Shown: positions 24,240 through 35,587 of the stretch, piece after piece
How the letters are laid out: every line of letters begins with the position of its first letter
Numbering within the stretch: the first letter of the stretch is position 1
Assembly (NCBI RefSeq): GCF_963583255.1
Contig: NC_084819.1
Span: forward strand, 20,422,460-20,486,459
Direction: 5' to 3'
Source of the DNA: Pyrus communis
Lineage: Eukaryota; Streptophyta; Magnoliopsida; Rosales; Rosaceae
Length of the DNA stretch: 64,000 nucleotides
The notes under the pieces: generated by a model
Told to the model about the DNA's origin: nothing
Seen by the model: only the letters and a program-made list of their open reading frames with translations
Databases searched by the model: none
Made by a program: the position numbers and the translations under genes

Positions 24240-27200
24240 CCCCCTCAAGCTAAACTTGGAAGAATTTAGAATTCCAAGAGAAAGCTTGGACTGCAAAAAC
24301 TGAAACCGGTTTTTAGATAAGGCTTTGGTGTGAATATCTGCAATTTGATCTTGACTGCACACATACTTGACTTCAACCAGATGTGCAAGGACTAACTCAC
24401 GAATATAATGATAGTCAATCTCTATATGCTTAGTGCGAGCATGAAATACAGGATTGGAAGCAAGAGATAAAGCAGAGATATTATCACACCAGAGAGTGGG
24501 TTTGTGAGAGAGAGGAAAGCCAAAGTCCTTGAGCACCTTGCAAATCCAAGTAACTTTTGCAGCAGTGTGAGCCAAGGAACGGTACTCAGCTTCCGTGGAT
24601 GATCTTGCTACGGTTGATTGTTTCTTGGCACTCCAGCTAATTAAGTTGGTGCCCAGAAAAACACATGAACCACTGGTGGATCGTCTGTCATAAGAACAAC
24701 CAGCCCAATCGGCATCAGAATAGGCTGACAGATGCAAATCCCCTTTCTTAAACAAAAGACCATGAGTGATAGTGCCTTTGAGAAATCTCAATATACGTTT
24801 GGCTGCTTGCATGTGAAGAACAGTGGGTGTATGCATAAACTGACAGATTTGATTGACTGCGAAAGAAATATCAGGTCGTGTCCAAGTTAAGTATTGAAGA
24901 GCACCAACAAGTGATCTGTATTCAGTGGGATCAGCAAGTAAGTCCCCACTATGATCTAATTTGGTAGAGCTGAGTGGTGTGGAACAAGGCTTTGCACCAG
25001 TCATATGTGTTTTCTGCAGCAGATCAAGTAGATACTTGTTTTGATGAAGAATCATAGCATCTGGTGTATGATGAACTTCTAGACCCAGAAAGTAATGCAG
25101 GGGACCGAGATCTTTAACAGGAAACAAAGTACTCAATTGAGCTATGAACTGATTGCAGATGTGAGCATCATGACCACTGACCAGAATATCATCAACATAT
25201 ACAAGTACGAGAACCAGAGTTGGAGCATGAAGAACAAATAAGGATGCATCAGAAGAGGATTGACTAAAGCCCAGAGAGTGAAGAGCTTGAAATAATTTGT
25301 CAAACCAAGCTCTAGGAGCCTGTTTCAGGCCGTAGAGAGATTTTCTGAGTTTGCACACATGAGTAGGTTTGCTGGGATCTTGAAACCCAGGTGGTTGAAC
25401 CATGAACACATCTTCTTTTAAGTCACCGTGCAAAAAAGCATTGCTGATGTCCAGTTGTTTGAGAGACCAATTAAACTGGACAGCAAAGGATAACAACAGT
25501 CTGATAGTAACCGGCTTTGCAACTGGACTGAAGGTTTCTGTATAGTCAAGACCTTCCTTTTGGTGAAATCCCTTAGCAACAAGGCGTGCTTTGTATCGCT
25601 CAATGGATCCATCAGGATGCTTTTTGATGCGAAAGACCCATTTGCATCCAACTACATTGTGAGAGGGTGAAGAAGGAACTAGTGTCCAAGTGCCAGTGGA
25701 TAAAAGAGCATTGAATTCATGTTGCATGGCCATTCTCCAATGTTCAAACTTAGAGGCTTGAAGGTAAGTATGAGGAATGTAATCTGTGGATGAAGGAAGA
25801 GGATGTTTAGTAGCTGTGAATACTCTAGGTGTATGAATACCATTTTTGGAGCGAGTAACCATGGGATGCAGATTAGAAACAAATGAAGGTTGAGGGATAG
25901 GTAGGTGGACAGGTTGAGGAACAGATTGATGAACAGATTGAGAAGGAGAGGGAGAGACAGGTTGAGGGACAGGTTGAGAGACAGGTTGAGAAGGAATAGT
26001 AGATGGGGAAGAAGATGGTAGTGAGGATGATAAAGACACGGGTGCAGGGGGTATAGATGTGGGCATGGAAAAGTGAAGATCAATTGATGAAGGTACAGAA
26101 TGAGACTGATCAACAGAGGATTGGACAGAGATGACATCTTTAAATGGAAAAGTTGCCTCATCAAAAGTAACATGCCTAGAGACATAAATCCGATTATGGT
26201 CCAAATCCAAACACCTATAACCTTTGTGTTGCAAACTGTAACCCAAGAAGATACATCGCTTACTTTTCCCATCAAGTTTAGAAGAAATGTAGGGCTTTAA
26301 CCATGGATAACAACTACACCCAAAGACCTTAAGTTTGGAGTGATCTGGATATTTGTTAAACAGCAATTCCCACGGAGATTTTGTATTTCCTGAGATAGGC
26401 AGTCTATTAATAAGATAAACTGCAGTGGTAAAGGCTTCAACCCAATAGAGATGAGGAAGACTAGATTCAACTAATAAGGTCCGAGCAGTCTCCACAAGAT
26501 GTCTATGTTTCCTCTCCACACAACCATTTTGTTCTGGTGTGTGGGGACAACTAAGTTGATGAACAATACCGTGAGTATGAAGAAAAGCCTTAAATTGCAA
26601 ACTGGTAAATTCACCCCCAGAATCTGAACGAAGAATCTTGATTTTATTACCAACAATATTCTCAACATAAGCTTTGAAGATTACAAAAGTAGAGTACACC
26701 TCTGATTTATTCTTTAAAGGAAAACACCAACTGTACTTGCTAGAGTCATCAACAATAAGAAAGTAAAACCGAAAACCACTCACTGAAGGTACAGAAGCAG
26801 GTCCCCACAAATCACAATGTAATAGCTCAAGGGACTGAGAAGTGAATGTAGTTGATGAACTAAAGGGTAGTTTATGATTCTTCGCAATAGCACACTGGGA
26901 GCAAAAGAAGTCAACAGAGGATGTACCTTTAATAGCAAGCTTATTGCTGGAGATTACTTTGCGAAAGATAAAGGAGGAAGGATGTCCCAGTCGACTGTGC
27001 CACAGTTTGACTGAACCTTGAGCACTGACAAAAGCATAAGTGCATCCAGAAGAAGGAGGAATGGAAGGACAACTTCGCAGAGGATAAAAGCCATCTTTAA
27101 CGGGGCCCTGCAAAAGCGTCCTCCCCGTAGCACGATCCTTTAGAACAGATCCATCAGAATCAAGTGTTAAGGCACAATAGTTATCTTTGAGAAATTGGGA

Positions 27201-28409
27201 TGCAGATAACAGATTGTGTTTCATTTGAGGAACATGAAGGACATTACTCAAATGAAATTTAGCAGTAGGAGAATGCAAAGAAGAAGAGCCAATATGATGA
27301 ATAGAGAGACCGTTACCATTACCGACATAAACTTTGTCCTCGCCAGTGTACGGTGTTGGTGAAGATAGGTTGGCAATGTCGTGAGTGATATGAGAAGTGG
27401 CGCCAGAGTCCAATAGCCAAGAGGGAGAAGATTTGGAGTTGTAGTGAGCACACATGGCTGCAAGTTTTGCAGGAGGAATCTTCCCAGAAATGCCAGGATT
27501 CATGCGATCGAAGCAATCGATTGCTGCATGACTATGAGAACCACAGATTTGGCAAGAATCATGAGAGCTGTTGACATAAGAATTACGAACACCTTGTGGA
27601 TGACCACGATTGGAAGATGAACCTCGATAATTGCCTCTATAACCACGATTGTTGGTATACCGACCAGAATTGGGATAATGATTACCGCGATAGTTAGTTC
27701 GACCACGATTCGAGGTGAATCGAAGAGATTGTTGAGATTGAGCAGCATATGCTTGAGGCGGTGGAGTTGGAAGAAGAGGCGGTTGAGACTGAGCAGAGAA
27801 CGCTTGAAAGGGCGCTGTAGAGGAAGAAGAGATCTGCTTTCGCCGAGACATGGAAAGCTCCTTGGTAAGAAGAAGGCCGTGTAACTCATCCAAAGACGTG
27901 GAAGAGAGGCGTAACATGACGGAATCAATAAATGATTCAAATTCATCAGGTAGTCCAGCAAGAGTGGCCGCAATGAGATCTCGATCAGAAATAGGTGCAC
28001 CAGCAGCAGAGAGAGAATCAGAGAGTTCTTTGAGTTGTTGAAGATAATCCGCCATGGATTGAGCACCTTTTTGAATTGCTTGAAGACGAGACCGGAGTTG
28101 ATGGATGTGAGCATCAGAGACACCACCAAAACGGTGTTCCAGCTTGATCCAAAGATCACGAGCAGAAGAGACACCAACAGTAAACGGAATGACATCTTCC
28201 GATAGTGTAGAATTCAACCAAATCAACAGGTTCTGATCCTTTTCATACCAGATCTCAAAATCTGGATTAACGGTTTGATCTTGAAGAAATGGCGGTGGAC
28301 ATGGCTCAGTACCTTCAACTAGACCTAGAAGTTTGTAGCGTCGGAGAATCGGTGCAAACAAAGCACGCCATGGAAGATAGTTAGATCTCTTGAGCTTGAT
28401 CGGCACCAT
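24213..28409 (-). CDS. Copia gag-pol polyprotein (1398 residues from the first downstream Met)
   Basis: A single uninterrupted frame. In order: gag (UBN2-like, about 1-190); a CCHC zinc knuckle CQICGSHSHAAIDC (about 286-299); aspartic protease WLLDSGATSH (about 335); GAG-pre-integrase LWHSRLGHP (about 470); integrase core with HCDLWGP, the D of DSGGEF and the E of PEQNGCVERKH; reverse transcriptase with CKWVFRIKKHPDG, LDISNAFLHGDL and the catalytic YVDDIL; and RNase H with SDADWAG and SSTEAEYRSL. Every catalytic motif I looked for is present. In the same frame, an upstream start at 28529 with good context is followed by a TAG at codon 29 (28445-28443). The family protein therefore probably began 40 codons earlier and has one early nonsense codon, with re-initiation at 28409 possible. 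Confidence 0.95.
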   Translation of the reverse strand: MVPIKLKRSNYLPWRALFAPILRRYKLLGLVEGTEPCPPPFLQDQTVNPDFEIWYEKDQNLLIWLNSTLSEDVIPFTVGVSSARDLWIKLEHRFGGVSDAHIHQLRSRLQAIQKGAQSMADYLQQLKELSDSLSAAGAPISDRDLIAATLAGLPDEFESFIDSVMLRLSSTSLDELHGLLLTKELSMSRRKQISSSSTAPFQAFSAQSQPPLLPTPPPQAYAAQSQQSLRFTSNRGRTNYRGNHYPNSGRYTNNRGYRGNYRGSSSNRGHPQGVRNSYVNSSHDSCQICGSHSHAAIDCFDRMNPGISGKIPPAKLAAMCAHYNSKSSPSWLLDSGATSHITHDIANLSSPTPYTGEDKVYVGNGNGLSIHHIGSSSLHSPTAKFHLSNVLHVPQMKHNLLSASQFLKDNYCALTLDSDGSVLKDRATGRTLLQGPVKDGFYPLRSCPSIPPSSGCTYAFVSAQGSVKLWHSRLGHPSSFIFRKVISSNKLAIKGTSSVDFFCSQCAIAKNHKLPFSSSTTFTSQSLELLHCDLWGPASVPSVSGFRFYFLIVDDSSKYSWCFPLKNKSEVYSTFVIFKAYVENIVGNKIKILRSDSGGEFTSLQFKAFLHTHGIVHQLSCPHTPEQNGCVERKHRHLVETARTLLVESSLPHLYWVEAFTTAVYLINRLPISGNTKSPWELLFNKYPDHSKLKVFGCSCYPWLKPYISSKLDGKSKRCIFLGYSLQHKGYRCLDLDHNRIYVSRHVTFDEATFPFKDVISVQSSVDQSHSVPSSIDLHFSMPTSIPPAPVSLSSSLPSSSPSTIPSQPVSQPVPQPVSPSPSQSVHQSVPQPVHLPIPQPSFVSNLHPMVTRSKNGIHTPRVFTATKHPLPSSTDYIPHTYLQASKFEHWRMAMQHEFNALLSTGTWTLVPSSPSHNVVGCKWVFRIKKHPDGSIERYKARLVAKGFHQKEGLDYTETFSPVAKPVTIRLLLSFAVQFNWSLKQLDISNAFLHGDLKEDVFMVQPPGFQDPSKPTHVCKLRKSLYGLKQAPRAWFDKLFQALHSLGFSQSSSDASLFVLHAPTLVLVLVYVDDILVSGHDAHICNQFIAQLSTLFPVKDLGPLHYFLGLEVHHTPDAMILHQNKYLLDLLQKTHMTGAKPCSTPLSSTKLDHSGDLLADPTEYRSLVGALQYLTWTRPDISFAVNQICQFMHTPTVLHMQAAKRILRFLKGTITHGLLFKKGDLHLSAYSDADWAGCSYDRRSTSGSCVFLGTNLISWSAKKQSTVARSSTEAEYRSLAHTAAKVTWICKVLKDFGFPLSHKPTLWCDNISALSLASNPVFHARTKHIEIDYHYIRELVLAHLVEVKYVCSQDQIADIHTKALSKNRFQFLQSKLSLGILNSSKFSLRGCKDEDAIS

Positions 28410-28632
28410 GCTGCCAATATTCTGAATTGTGAGAGAAGCATACTAATTTGACAAATTAGGGTTTGTCGAAGGATTTGGGGCAGAATTCTGAAGAGATCCA
28501 GGAGATGCAGAATCAGACGGAAACGCCATGGTAATCAGAAACACAAATTGCAAGAAAGGAACAGCAAAGATCAGAGAAACAAAGCGGAAGAATGGATCGA
28601 AATGGCTGTGAGGCAAGCGGCGAAGGATACCA

Positions 28633-28899
28633 TGTAGAAGATCTGTGTTCTTGCAAACGAAAGAGAGAGAAGAAAGAAGAGAGAAAAGAAAGAGAGAGAG
28701 AGAGGTTTCTTAAGTATTAAGCTTTCTGTATTTTCTCATTATGTCAAAGGAATAATACAATTACATATATATAGTCTTTTGACTATTTACCTTTAGCTAG
28801 TCTAAGCTATCACACAAGATAAACTCATTACATAAATGACACCTTATACAAAACTAATAACTAATCAACTTTAGTTATGATATAGCATCTTCATCTTTA
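28633..28899 (-). repeat. 5' LTR of the copia element
   Basis: 267 bp, identical to the 3' LTR except that the two outermost bases are missing at its outer edge. Confidence 0.95.
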
Positions 28900-28904
28900 C
28901 CTTG

Positions 28905-29264
28905 ATCATCTAATCTAATCCATATTTATTATTATGTTAAGGAACGGGTTGTCGCATAAAATTGGATAATTAGAGTTCAATAGACATTCACAAAATTGGA
29001 TAATTAGAGTTTGATACACATTCACCGGCATCAAATACACGTGTTATAACATGAACACATAGAACACATAACACGAAAACATGAACATGGAGAAGAGGCA
29101 ACCAGCCCCCTACTCTGCATCCTTGACATGGGCTACCCTTTACATACAGAGAGGATGCGAAACTTGATCCTCTTTGTATTGCTTCACATTTTGGTGTAAA
29201 CCATATGTTGTTGAAAGCTCAATGGCATACAAAACCTCTAATTTTCTTCATGTGATGACGCGGT
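28905..29264. other. Spacer and 3' UTR of the oxidoreductase gene
   Basis: The part nearest 29264 must hold the 3' UTR of the minus-strand gene. A roughly 28-bp stretch with 'acaaaattggataattagag' occurs twice (about 28956-29010). Nothing else is seen. Confidence 0.5.
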
Positions 29265-32200
29265 TTAAGTGGTAAGTTCGTATGCTTGTTCTGTAGCCGT
29301 CTGTGTTTCAAACTCCATCCCGGGAAATTGTCCGATATCATGTCCTTTAAGATTTTGAAACTCATTGCGTAAACCAACAGCAAACTCTTCAGGACGGTCT
29401 CCGCTGCTTTGGAAATAGTCTGCAATCTGCATTCGGAAAACCAATTCGATTCATGGAACTCTTCCTTGCAACTTTCCTTGTATTACTTGATCTTTTGGTG
29501 AAGAAAAACAAGAAATTCAAAGAGAGACTTACATGATTGGCAAGAGCAATTCCACTTAAGGCGGCTGACTCGACATTTGAACCCAGTAACCAATCACCAC
29601 ATATACCAGCCCTTCCAAGAGGATCAAAGATGCAGGGGACGCCGGGTGTATTAGTTGGAAGTGCCGCACCCCTGCATATCCCACATTACGTAAAAATAAA
29701 CCTCTGAATTACAAGAGCATTTCATTCAAGTAAGCTTCATAATCACTCAGTGCAGCTTCTCACCATAACTGGATTCGAGTGTAAAAGGGGCTCTGAAGTG
29801 ATCCTTTAGGTAATCCGAGAGCATCTTCAACACCCGAGAGCATGCCCGCCTTCACCTTCTCTGCCGTGGCAGTTGGTATATTCTCCTGCACATTGACAGT
29901 TAGCGCAACGTCATATCTACTAGTCTTCTAACAAAGTATTATGCATGACAATTCGGTGTCTAAATTGGAAATCCTCATAACTCTCGTTCGTTTCATTTCA
30001 AGTAATGATCAAGGGCCTTTCATCTGTGCTTTTGTAAACAGCTTGCTCTTGTGTGAATATATGGCTGTGTTTGCGTTGAAATATACCTGTGGAACCTTGT
30101 TCCGCTTCCCATAAGCTGCAGTACTAAGAAAGGTCCAACAGTGAGGACCTTTACTTTGGGAACCCTGGAGTTTTGTGGTATTATTTGCCATCCAAGAGAC
30201 GGAATCAACCCCTTTTACAAAAGCTCCTTCGAAAGGAATTTGAAGTGGATCCTCAAATGCTGCAAGGAGGGCCCATATCGAGCTCAATTCCAGCCTCTAC
30301 CAGCATCAAACAGAAAGGCATTAGAAGAACAGTAGAATACAGTTCAAGACAATTCAATCATGACCGAAAGGGTAATTGACGTAGATATGTGACATCAAAT
30401 CAATTGAACCCATGGATTTTAGATGTACCTTCATTTGTCCATAAACTAGTGGTAAGCCCGATGATGCAAGTAAGCGGTTTGCACATTTACCTATTGGAAA
30501 ATTAAATAAAAGAGAAGAGTGACCACACACATTCAAGAACATATACAAGGGCATTGTGAATATCAGATGCGTACACGAACATGTAGAAAAGCCCCTATAC
30601 AATGAATTATGCAACACGCTTTCAAAAACAAAAAGAAAAAAGGCAAACAGCATTTAAGGTTTCTGTATGATGTGAAGATGCCACAGCAACAGAAAATTAC
30701 ACTTGAAAAGCAATAACGAGGCACTATGTTACCATTATGCGCGATAACAATCGCATCAAACTTCCCATGCGGTTTTCCATTCTCACTCAAATGCCACATC
30801 CCATTGAAGGGCTCGAGTTTACTTATCCAGCAAGGTCTCTCCACATTAATCATACGAGCCTGCACCACGTATCAACATTCTAATTAGCCATGACATGGTA
30901 TGTTAAAAACGTCAATCAGCATATCTTAACAAGGACAACCATGCCATTGAAGCTACTAAATGTTACCGTATCTTAACAAGTCTAACCATGCTATCGAACC
31001 AACTAAATCTTACATTTATAATTTATAAATATGAGTCTAGAAGCAAGGTTACTTTACCTGAGAAAGTAATGAGTCAGCAACGGGGCGCATTCCATTAGCA
31101 CCTACATACCTTGGAGAAGAAGAAGGCAGCTGAGCAAAATTACCACCCACTTCAAGCTCTCCTATCGTACCCTGCCATTCTCGAACCAGACCTTGCTCCA
31201 ACCACCCTTGAACCAACCCAACAAACTGAGGATCACTGGCTGTAAAGAACTGAGCTGCATGATCAAATATCAGAGGCTGAGGATCCACTACTCTGGTTCC
31301 CAATCTTCCTCCCAAACCATGAATACCCTATGACAGCAAATCATTGTCATGTGGCACTAGAAACATTTGGAACATAAATCCAACTTTCAAATTTATAACT
31401 TGGTAACCATAACTATATATGCATCCCATTCGGGGTTCTTTTCCATAGTTTCATTAAGGGCATGCTCGGGATTGCTTCTAAAAGAGCTAAAACTGCTTTC
31501 TGACAACCCAAAAGCATATTATACTATGTATGATAGAAAAAATCAAAAGAACTTCTGGGTCCTAGAACCGCTTTCTAGAGAAGCACTCGCTCGGTACTGC
31601 TTTAGGAAGCACCTCTACGTGCTATTCCATGAACCGCTTGATATTTTGCTAAAATTTGACATATTTATGATAACAGCACTTCTAGCAGAAGCACTTTCAA
31701 AGGATGCACTTGCTAGGTTCTTCTTAAGGAAACACTTCCAAGTGAATTTTAAGAAGCACTTGATTTTAAATAAAAAGTTCGATATGTTTACCTATAAGCA
31801 CTTTCAGTGAAAGCACTTTTGAGCAAAAATGCTTCTTACAAAAGCAATCTCAAACGAGCCTAAATAGTAAATACCAACTAGCATAGTAAAGGTGTAAGCT
31901 TTTTGCAATGTCTTATCCACAAATGAAAATTCAGAGTAATAACAAAAGTAAATAATCCACACAAACTAAACAGATAAAATTAAAAACACTCACATCAAAA
32001 CAAACATTACCAATTACAAAAAGCTAAAAACTTGAAGGAAATAAGCAACAAACCGTGTCGAAAACGGTGGAGCGGACGCCGCGTTTCTCCAGAAAGAGAG
32101 CACAGGCGAGGCCCGCCATGCCTCCGCCGATGATACCAACAATGGGGTCATCGGAAATTGGAGTGGTGAAGCTCACCTGCTCCTGCTTGAACGTTTTCTT

Positions 32201-32383
32201 CAGAACCGACCTTCTCGAGGCGCCGTGCTTTTTACCGAACCTGGGGGAGGGCCTTCGGCCGTCCGCGGCGGCTCGTTTCTTGGGTGGCGGTGGTGGTTTG
32301 GGTTGGGAGGAGCAGATTATGGTTAGGGGCTTGTGGGTTTTGAGGGGGTGGAGGCGGAGAGGGGAGTGGAAGGAGCAAAGCAT
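29265..32383 (-). CDS. FAD/NAD(P)-binding amine-oxidase/renalase-like oxidoreductase, plastid type, 8 exons
   Basis: Exons (minus) are 32383-32054, 31327-31058, 30859-30733, 30490-30429, 30296-30087, 29885-29764, 29671-29533 and 29426-29265. All are GT-AG and phases close, giving 473 residues. The first 75 or so residues are Ser/Pro/Lys-rich with almost no acidic residues, like a chloroplast transit peptide. The Rossmann dinucleotide motif VGIIGGGMAGLACALFLE sits at about 82-99, followed by GGRLGTR (about 115-121). Near the C-terminus GICGDWLLGSNVESAALSG is the usual second FAD contact of amine-oxidase-like flavoproteins. It probably oxidises a small molecule in the plastid, but the substrate is unknown. 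Intron 1 contains a MITE. Position and sequence style fit Arabidopsis AT3G04650, recalled from memory. Confidence 0.93.
31458..31861. mobile_element. hAT-like MITE in intron 1 of the oxidoreductase gene
   Basis: Imperfect inverted ends ('ctcgggattgctt' at left, 'aagcaatctcaaacgag' at right) with many internal 'agcacttt/aagcact' words. No target duplication is clear. The 147-codon plus-strand open frame here is only the repeat being translated. Confidence 0.65.
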
Positions 32384-32654
32384 GGTTGTGGAGTTTTTGG
32401 AGGGAGAGAGATTATACGACAGAAATTGTTGGAGATTGGAGGGAGAGTAATTTATGTGGTTAAAATGTTAATGTTGTATGATTACGACGTTGTTTTTGTG
32501 GAATGATCTCCCCATAATGTTGTCTGATTTTCTGACAAGTGACAAGCTGTGATAAACATTTATCCGACCCTAATAAAAAAGGTTAAACTTTATTTCATTA
32601 ATAAAGTTGTCTAGGAACATATAAAAACATAACGCATTAAGAAAACATTTGAGT
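32384..32654. promoter_or_regulatory. Upstream region of the oxidoreductase gene
   Basis: Contains the 5' UTR and promoter of the minus-strand gene. No TATA box or telo-box that I would defend. Confidence 0.35.
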
Positions 32655-32835
32655 ATACGAGATGATTCTGGTCGGAGACGAATACTAAGTTCGTATTTCA
32701 TATAGTATGTTTTGGATTCGATTTCTGGCACTCGTGAATCACACGATGATAGCTAACGAGAGACTGAAATATCTCTGTGAGTCTTCCCGTCCCTAGAAAG
32801 TGGGTTGTAGCAGCGAAGCCATCAATTGGTCCCCT
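32655..32835 (+). mobile_element. tRNA-derived SINE, copy 1
   Basis: Similar over its length to 46796-46985. Shared parts include 'gtgagtcttcccg', 'cccctagaa'-like words and 'cgaagcca'. The B-box-like 'ggattcgattt' is at about 32714-32724. Transcribed by RNA polymerase III if active. No coding capacity. Confidence 0.65.
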
Positions 32836-33388
32836 AACATTTGAGTATGTGTACAATTATTATTTAGAGATCAAACATTAGCTTTTAGGCGTTTTTTTAG
32901 TACATGACCAACTGAAACGGATCTTCAAGTTCATCATATTGCACATTAGTATGTTTACTTATCAAGAACGAGGGGAAGCAAGATAATAGAGAAACAATGA
33001 AAATTGGATCAACTAATCCCCTGGTTGATCCAATTTCTGATTTAAAATTACAGATTCAAGGCGAGATCACATTTTTTTTTTATTCCTCATGTATTAGTGC
33101 ACGTGGAAAAAATTGGAAATTTCTTTTACCCTCGTACTCATTCTTCGTAAGTAAACATGTTAACAGTCTCACATGAAACAGAAAGCCTAAACCTTTTATA
33201 TATAACAAGATGAGATGAGATATGTACCAGTTACCGGTTTAACTTACAAAACCATATACAATTCACAATTAACACAAACCCAAGTAAACAAGTCATTTGT
33301 GGAGGAAAGTAAAACAAAAGCTATTTCTCTTCAGTTCATCCAAATGTTAAACCCACCAAATTCAAAACCCTTTTTTTCGCGCTTGATG

Positions 33389-35583
33389 TCAAAGGAAGCT
33401 TTTGTGTCCGTCGTCATTCGAATCCGATGTCTGCTCGGCGGTCTTTGAAGATGTTTCCGTTGTTTCCTTTCCGTGTTTCGAATGGTCTTTGGTCTTGCAA
33501 CCGCCAAGGCTGTTTCGCCTTCCGGACTGAGCCTTACTTTTGGGAGGCGTGGATTCTTCCTTCTGAGTGCCAAGGCTGTGACGTTGTGCCCGAGAACAGC
33601 CTTTCTTTTTTTCCTCTGCGGATGAGTTGGTGATTGCATCGCCATAGCTCTTCCTCCGGCTTAGACTGTTTAGTTTTGGTGACTTGGGCCGAGTGAGTGG
33701 AAGCTGAAATCATATACAAGCACACACAAAAGTTCATCTCACAACAAAAGGTGCAGCTATTATGAGGAATCGCTACATTACTCGGACTAGGATTATCCCC
33801 AATGATACAATATATCTAGTCCTCAAAAACAGATTAATCGCTTAATCAAACACTTAATCAAGTTCCAAGTCCCAGTTCTTTGGTTTTATTTTCAGTTGAC
33901 GCGTGTACCAAGAGTTATGTTCTTTCTCTTTTCGGTCAATTTCAATATGTTCTGGAACTCACAAGGAGTCGAACACAACTGACAAGATTTGAAATAGCTA
34001 CCTTCTTTCGTTCGGCCTTAGGAGGAGGGGGCTCGTAAATGAAACTAGGTATTGGATTCGCTTTGAAGACCATGCTCTTCCTCAGTGCCTTGATGGCTGC
34101 TTCTTGCTCTTCCTGAAAGTGTAACGAAGGAAAATGTAAAATATGACTTTTCAAACGGATCTCATCATGTGCGGAAGAATTAACACCCAAAAGAAAACGT
34201 TGACCCGTGTGGCACCCATGATTAATGCACGGGAAAATAATAGATAATACAGGGATGTGGCATACCTTGGCCCTTGCTTCCCACTGGCTTCTCTCTGCCT
34301 CCATAGCTTGATGCTTTTCCTCCAACTTCGAGTAGAACTAGGCAAAGGGAATCGCATCAGTTACACGTTAGATTGTGCGGATAAAAAGTAGTCCTCGAGA
34401 TATACACAGTCACTTGTTTTATTATGAAAGTACCTCTTTCCTTTTCTCTATACGTTCGTAGATCCTAAACGTGGGAGCTTGTCCAACAGTAACCTTGAAT
34501 TTAGGTGTTCGAGATGCAGTAGTTCTATTCTTTGTTAAGGATAATGCTAATGCAATAAACAGTTTCTAATATATGTAGAAAACAAAGAAATTCAAGCTTC
34601 AAATGTCAACCAAGGATACGAGGAAGTCAGAGACCAAATATCTTCTTCATTAGCATGCTTCTTAGTATCATGTTCCGCGCCCTCTCCTGATGACTGAGGT
34701 GAAGTTGGCTGAAATGAAATGGGGGGAAAAAATTGTAATTAGAACCATCTCAAATCTACAATAACGCTGCTGTAGTGTTTACAAGCAAAAGTTCATAATT
34801 CTTCTCAGTTTCATGATGCTTTTCGAGCCAAATGAAACTCATTTTAACTGAGGCGGCATTCTTCGTGAGATCTTATAAACATGTAATTGAAAACTTCTAA
34901 AGAGGGGTATGGTTTCACGCTAGAACAAGCACAAAATCTTACACATTTGCAATACCGAATGAAAGCATCAATATTCAGCAACCTCAACAAAGTTCCATAT
35001 ATAATAGACTGACTTGAACCAGCGGATGAATCCTTTAGAGCTGCGAAAGAAAAATATAGTATTTTTACGGTTTTACCTGTGAACTCTTGGGGGGCTCTGC
35101 ATTTGGAGACTCTGGACTCTTAGTAGCAAGAGGAGACTGTGAACTCTTATTAGCATCAGGAGGCTCAGAATTGCTGGATTTTTTGGCAGCGGCAGTTTCA
35201 GCCCCAACAGTCTGATTTGAATGCCCATTTTCAGCAGCAGTGGATTTTAAAGCAGGTAAGTTTAACTTTTTAATGTCGCTCGGCTTCGGAAATTCAGGTT
35301 TCTCATTTTTGGCATCAGTTGAGTCATCATCAAGATTTGTACTCTTAACAGCCAGCACATTTTGCTTCTCCTCAGATTCCACAGCAACTTTGTTTTCTTC
35401 GACAGGGTCCTTCACCTTGAAATCCTTTGATTCAATGCTTTCTTCTGAAACTTTGGGAGCAACATGGACCTTACCACGAGAAAAACCAATTGAAGTCACC
35501 ACGACACCATTAATCTTCTTCTCCACCACCTTCCTCTCCATTTCTCCGTTCCCCACCTTCATACCAGTACCTTCCCTCCCCAT
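33389..35583 (-). CDS. WVD2-like (TPX2-domain) microtubule-associated protein, 6 coding exons
   Basis: Coding exons (minus) are 35583-35077, 34708-34620, 34524-34434, 34337-34266, 34112-34002 and 33703-33389, giving 394 residues. All junctions are GT-AG and the phases close. The N-terminal half (1-200) is acidic, Ser/Pro/Lys-rich and probably disordered. The TPX2 C-terminal type domain spans about 205-290: TVGQAPTFRIYERIEKRKE, then FYSKLEEKHQAMEAE with the signature KLEEK at 233-237, and KANPIPSFIYE. The basic C-tail has LPLTRPKSPKL. Members bind and bundle cortical microtubules and affect cell elongation and organ twisting. A 5' UTR intron of about 1.36 kb precedes the start codon (acceptor at 35588). 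By synteny it is closest to Arabidopsis WDL1 (AT3G04630), though longer. Confidence 0.92.
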
Positions 35584-35587
35584 GACA

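Larger units (their letters stand above)
23971..28899 (-). mobile_element. Young Ty1/copia LTR retrotransposon (Ale/Retrofit-like), 4.9 kb
   Basis: The 3' LTR is 23971-24239 and the 5' LTR 28633-28899. By eye the two are identical over all 267 shared bases. The 5' LTR lacks the outermost TG. The target duplication CCTTG is perfect (23966-23970, 28900-28904). The primer-binding site next to the 5' LTR reads TGGTATC on the minus strand (28632-28626), complementary to the 3' end of initiator Met-tRNA. The polypurine tract 'ttgaggggg' abuts the 3' LTR (24248-24240). The LTR carries a TATA-like 'actatatatatg'. Identical LTRs mean a very recent insertion. The order protease, integrase, RT, RNase H defines copia. 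The lineage call is from memory of the protein style. Confidence 0.95.

Noticed and set aside
25679..28195. Long Leu/Ile-rich open frames in other frames of the copia element
   Set aside because: Shadows of the polyprotein frame on the same strand; hydrophobic because of the frame offset.
31367..31810. 147-codon plus-strand open frame
   Set aside because: It lies in the intronic MITE and consists of its repeated 'agcactt' words; no protein family.
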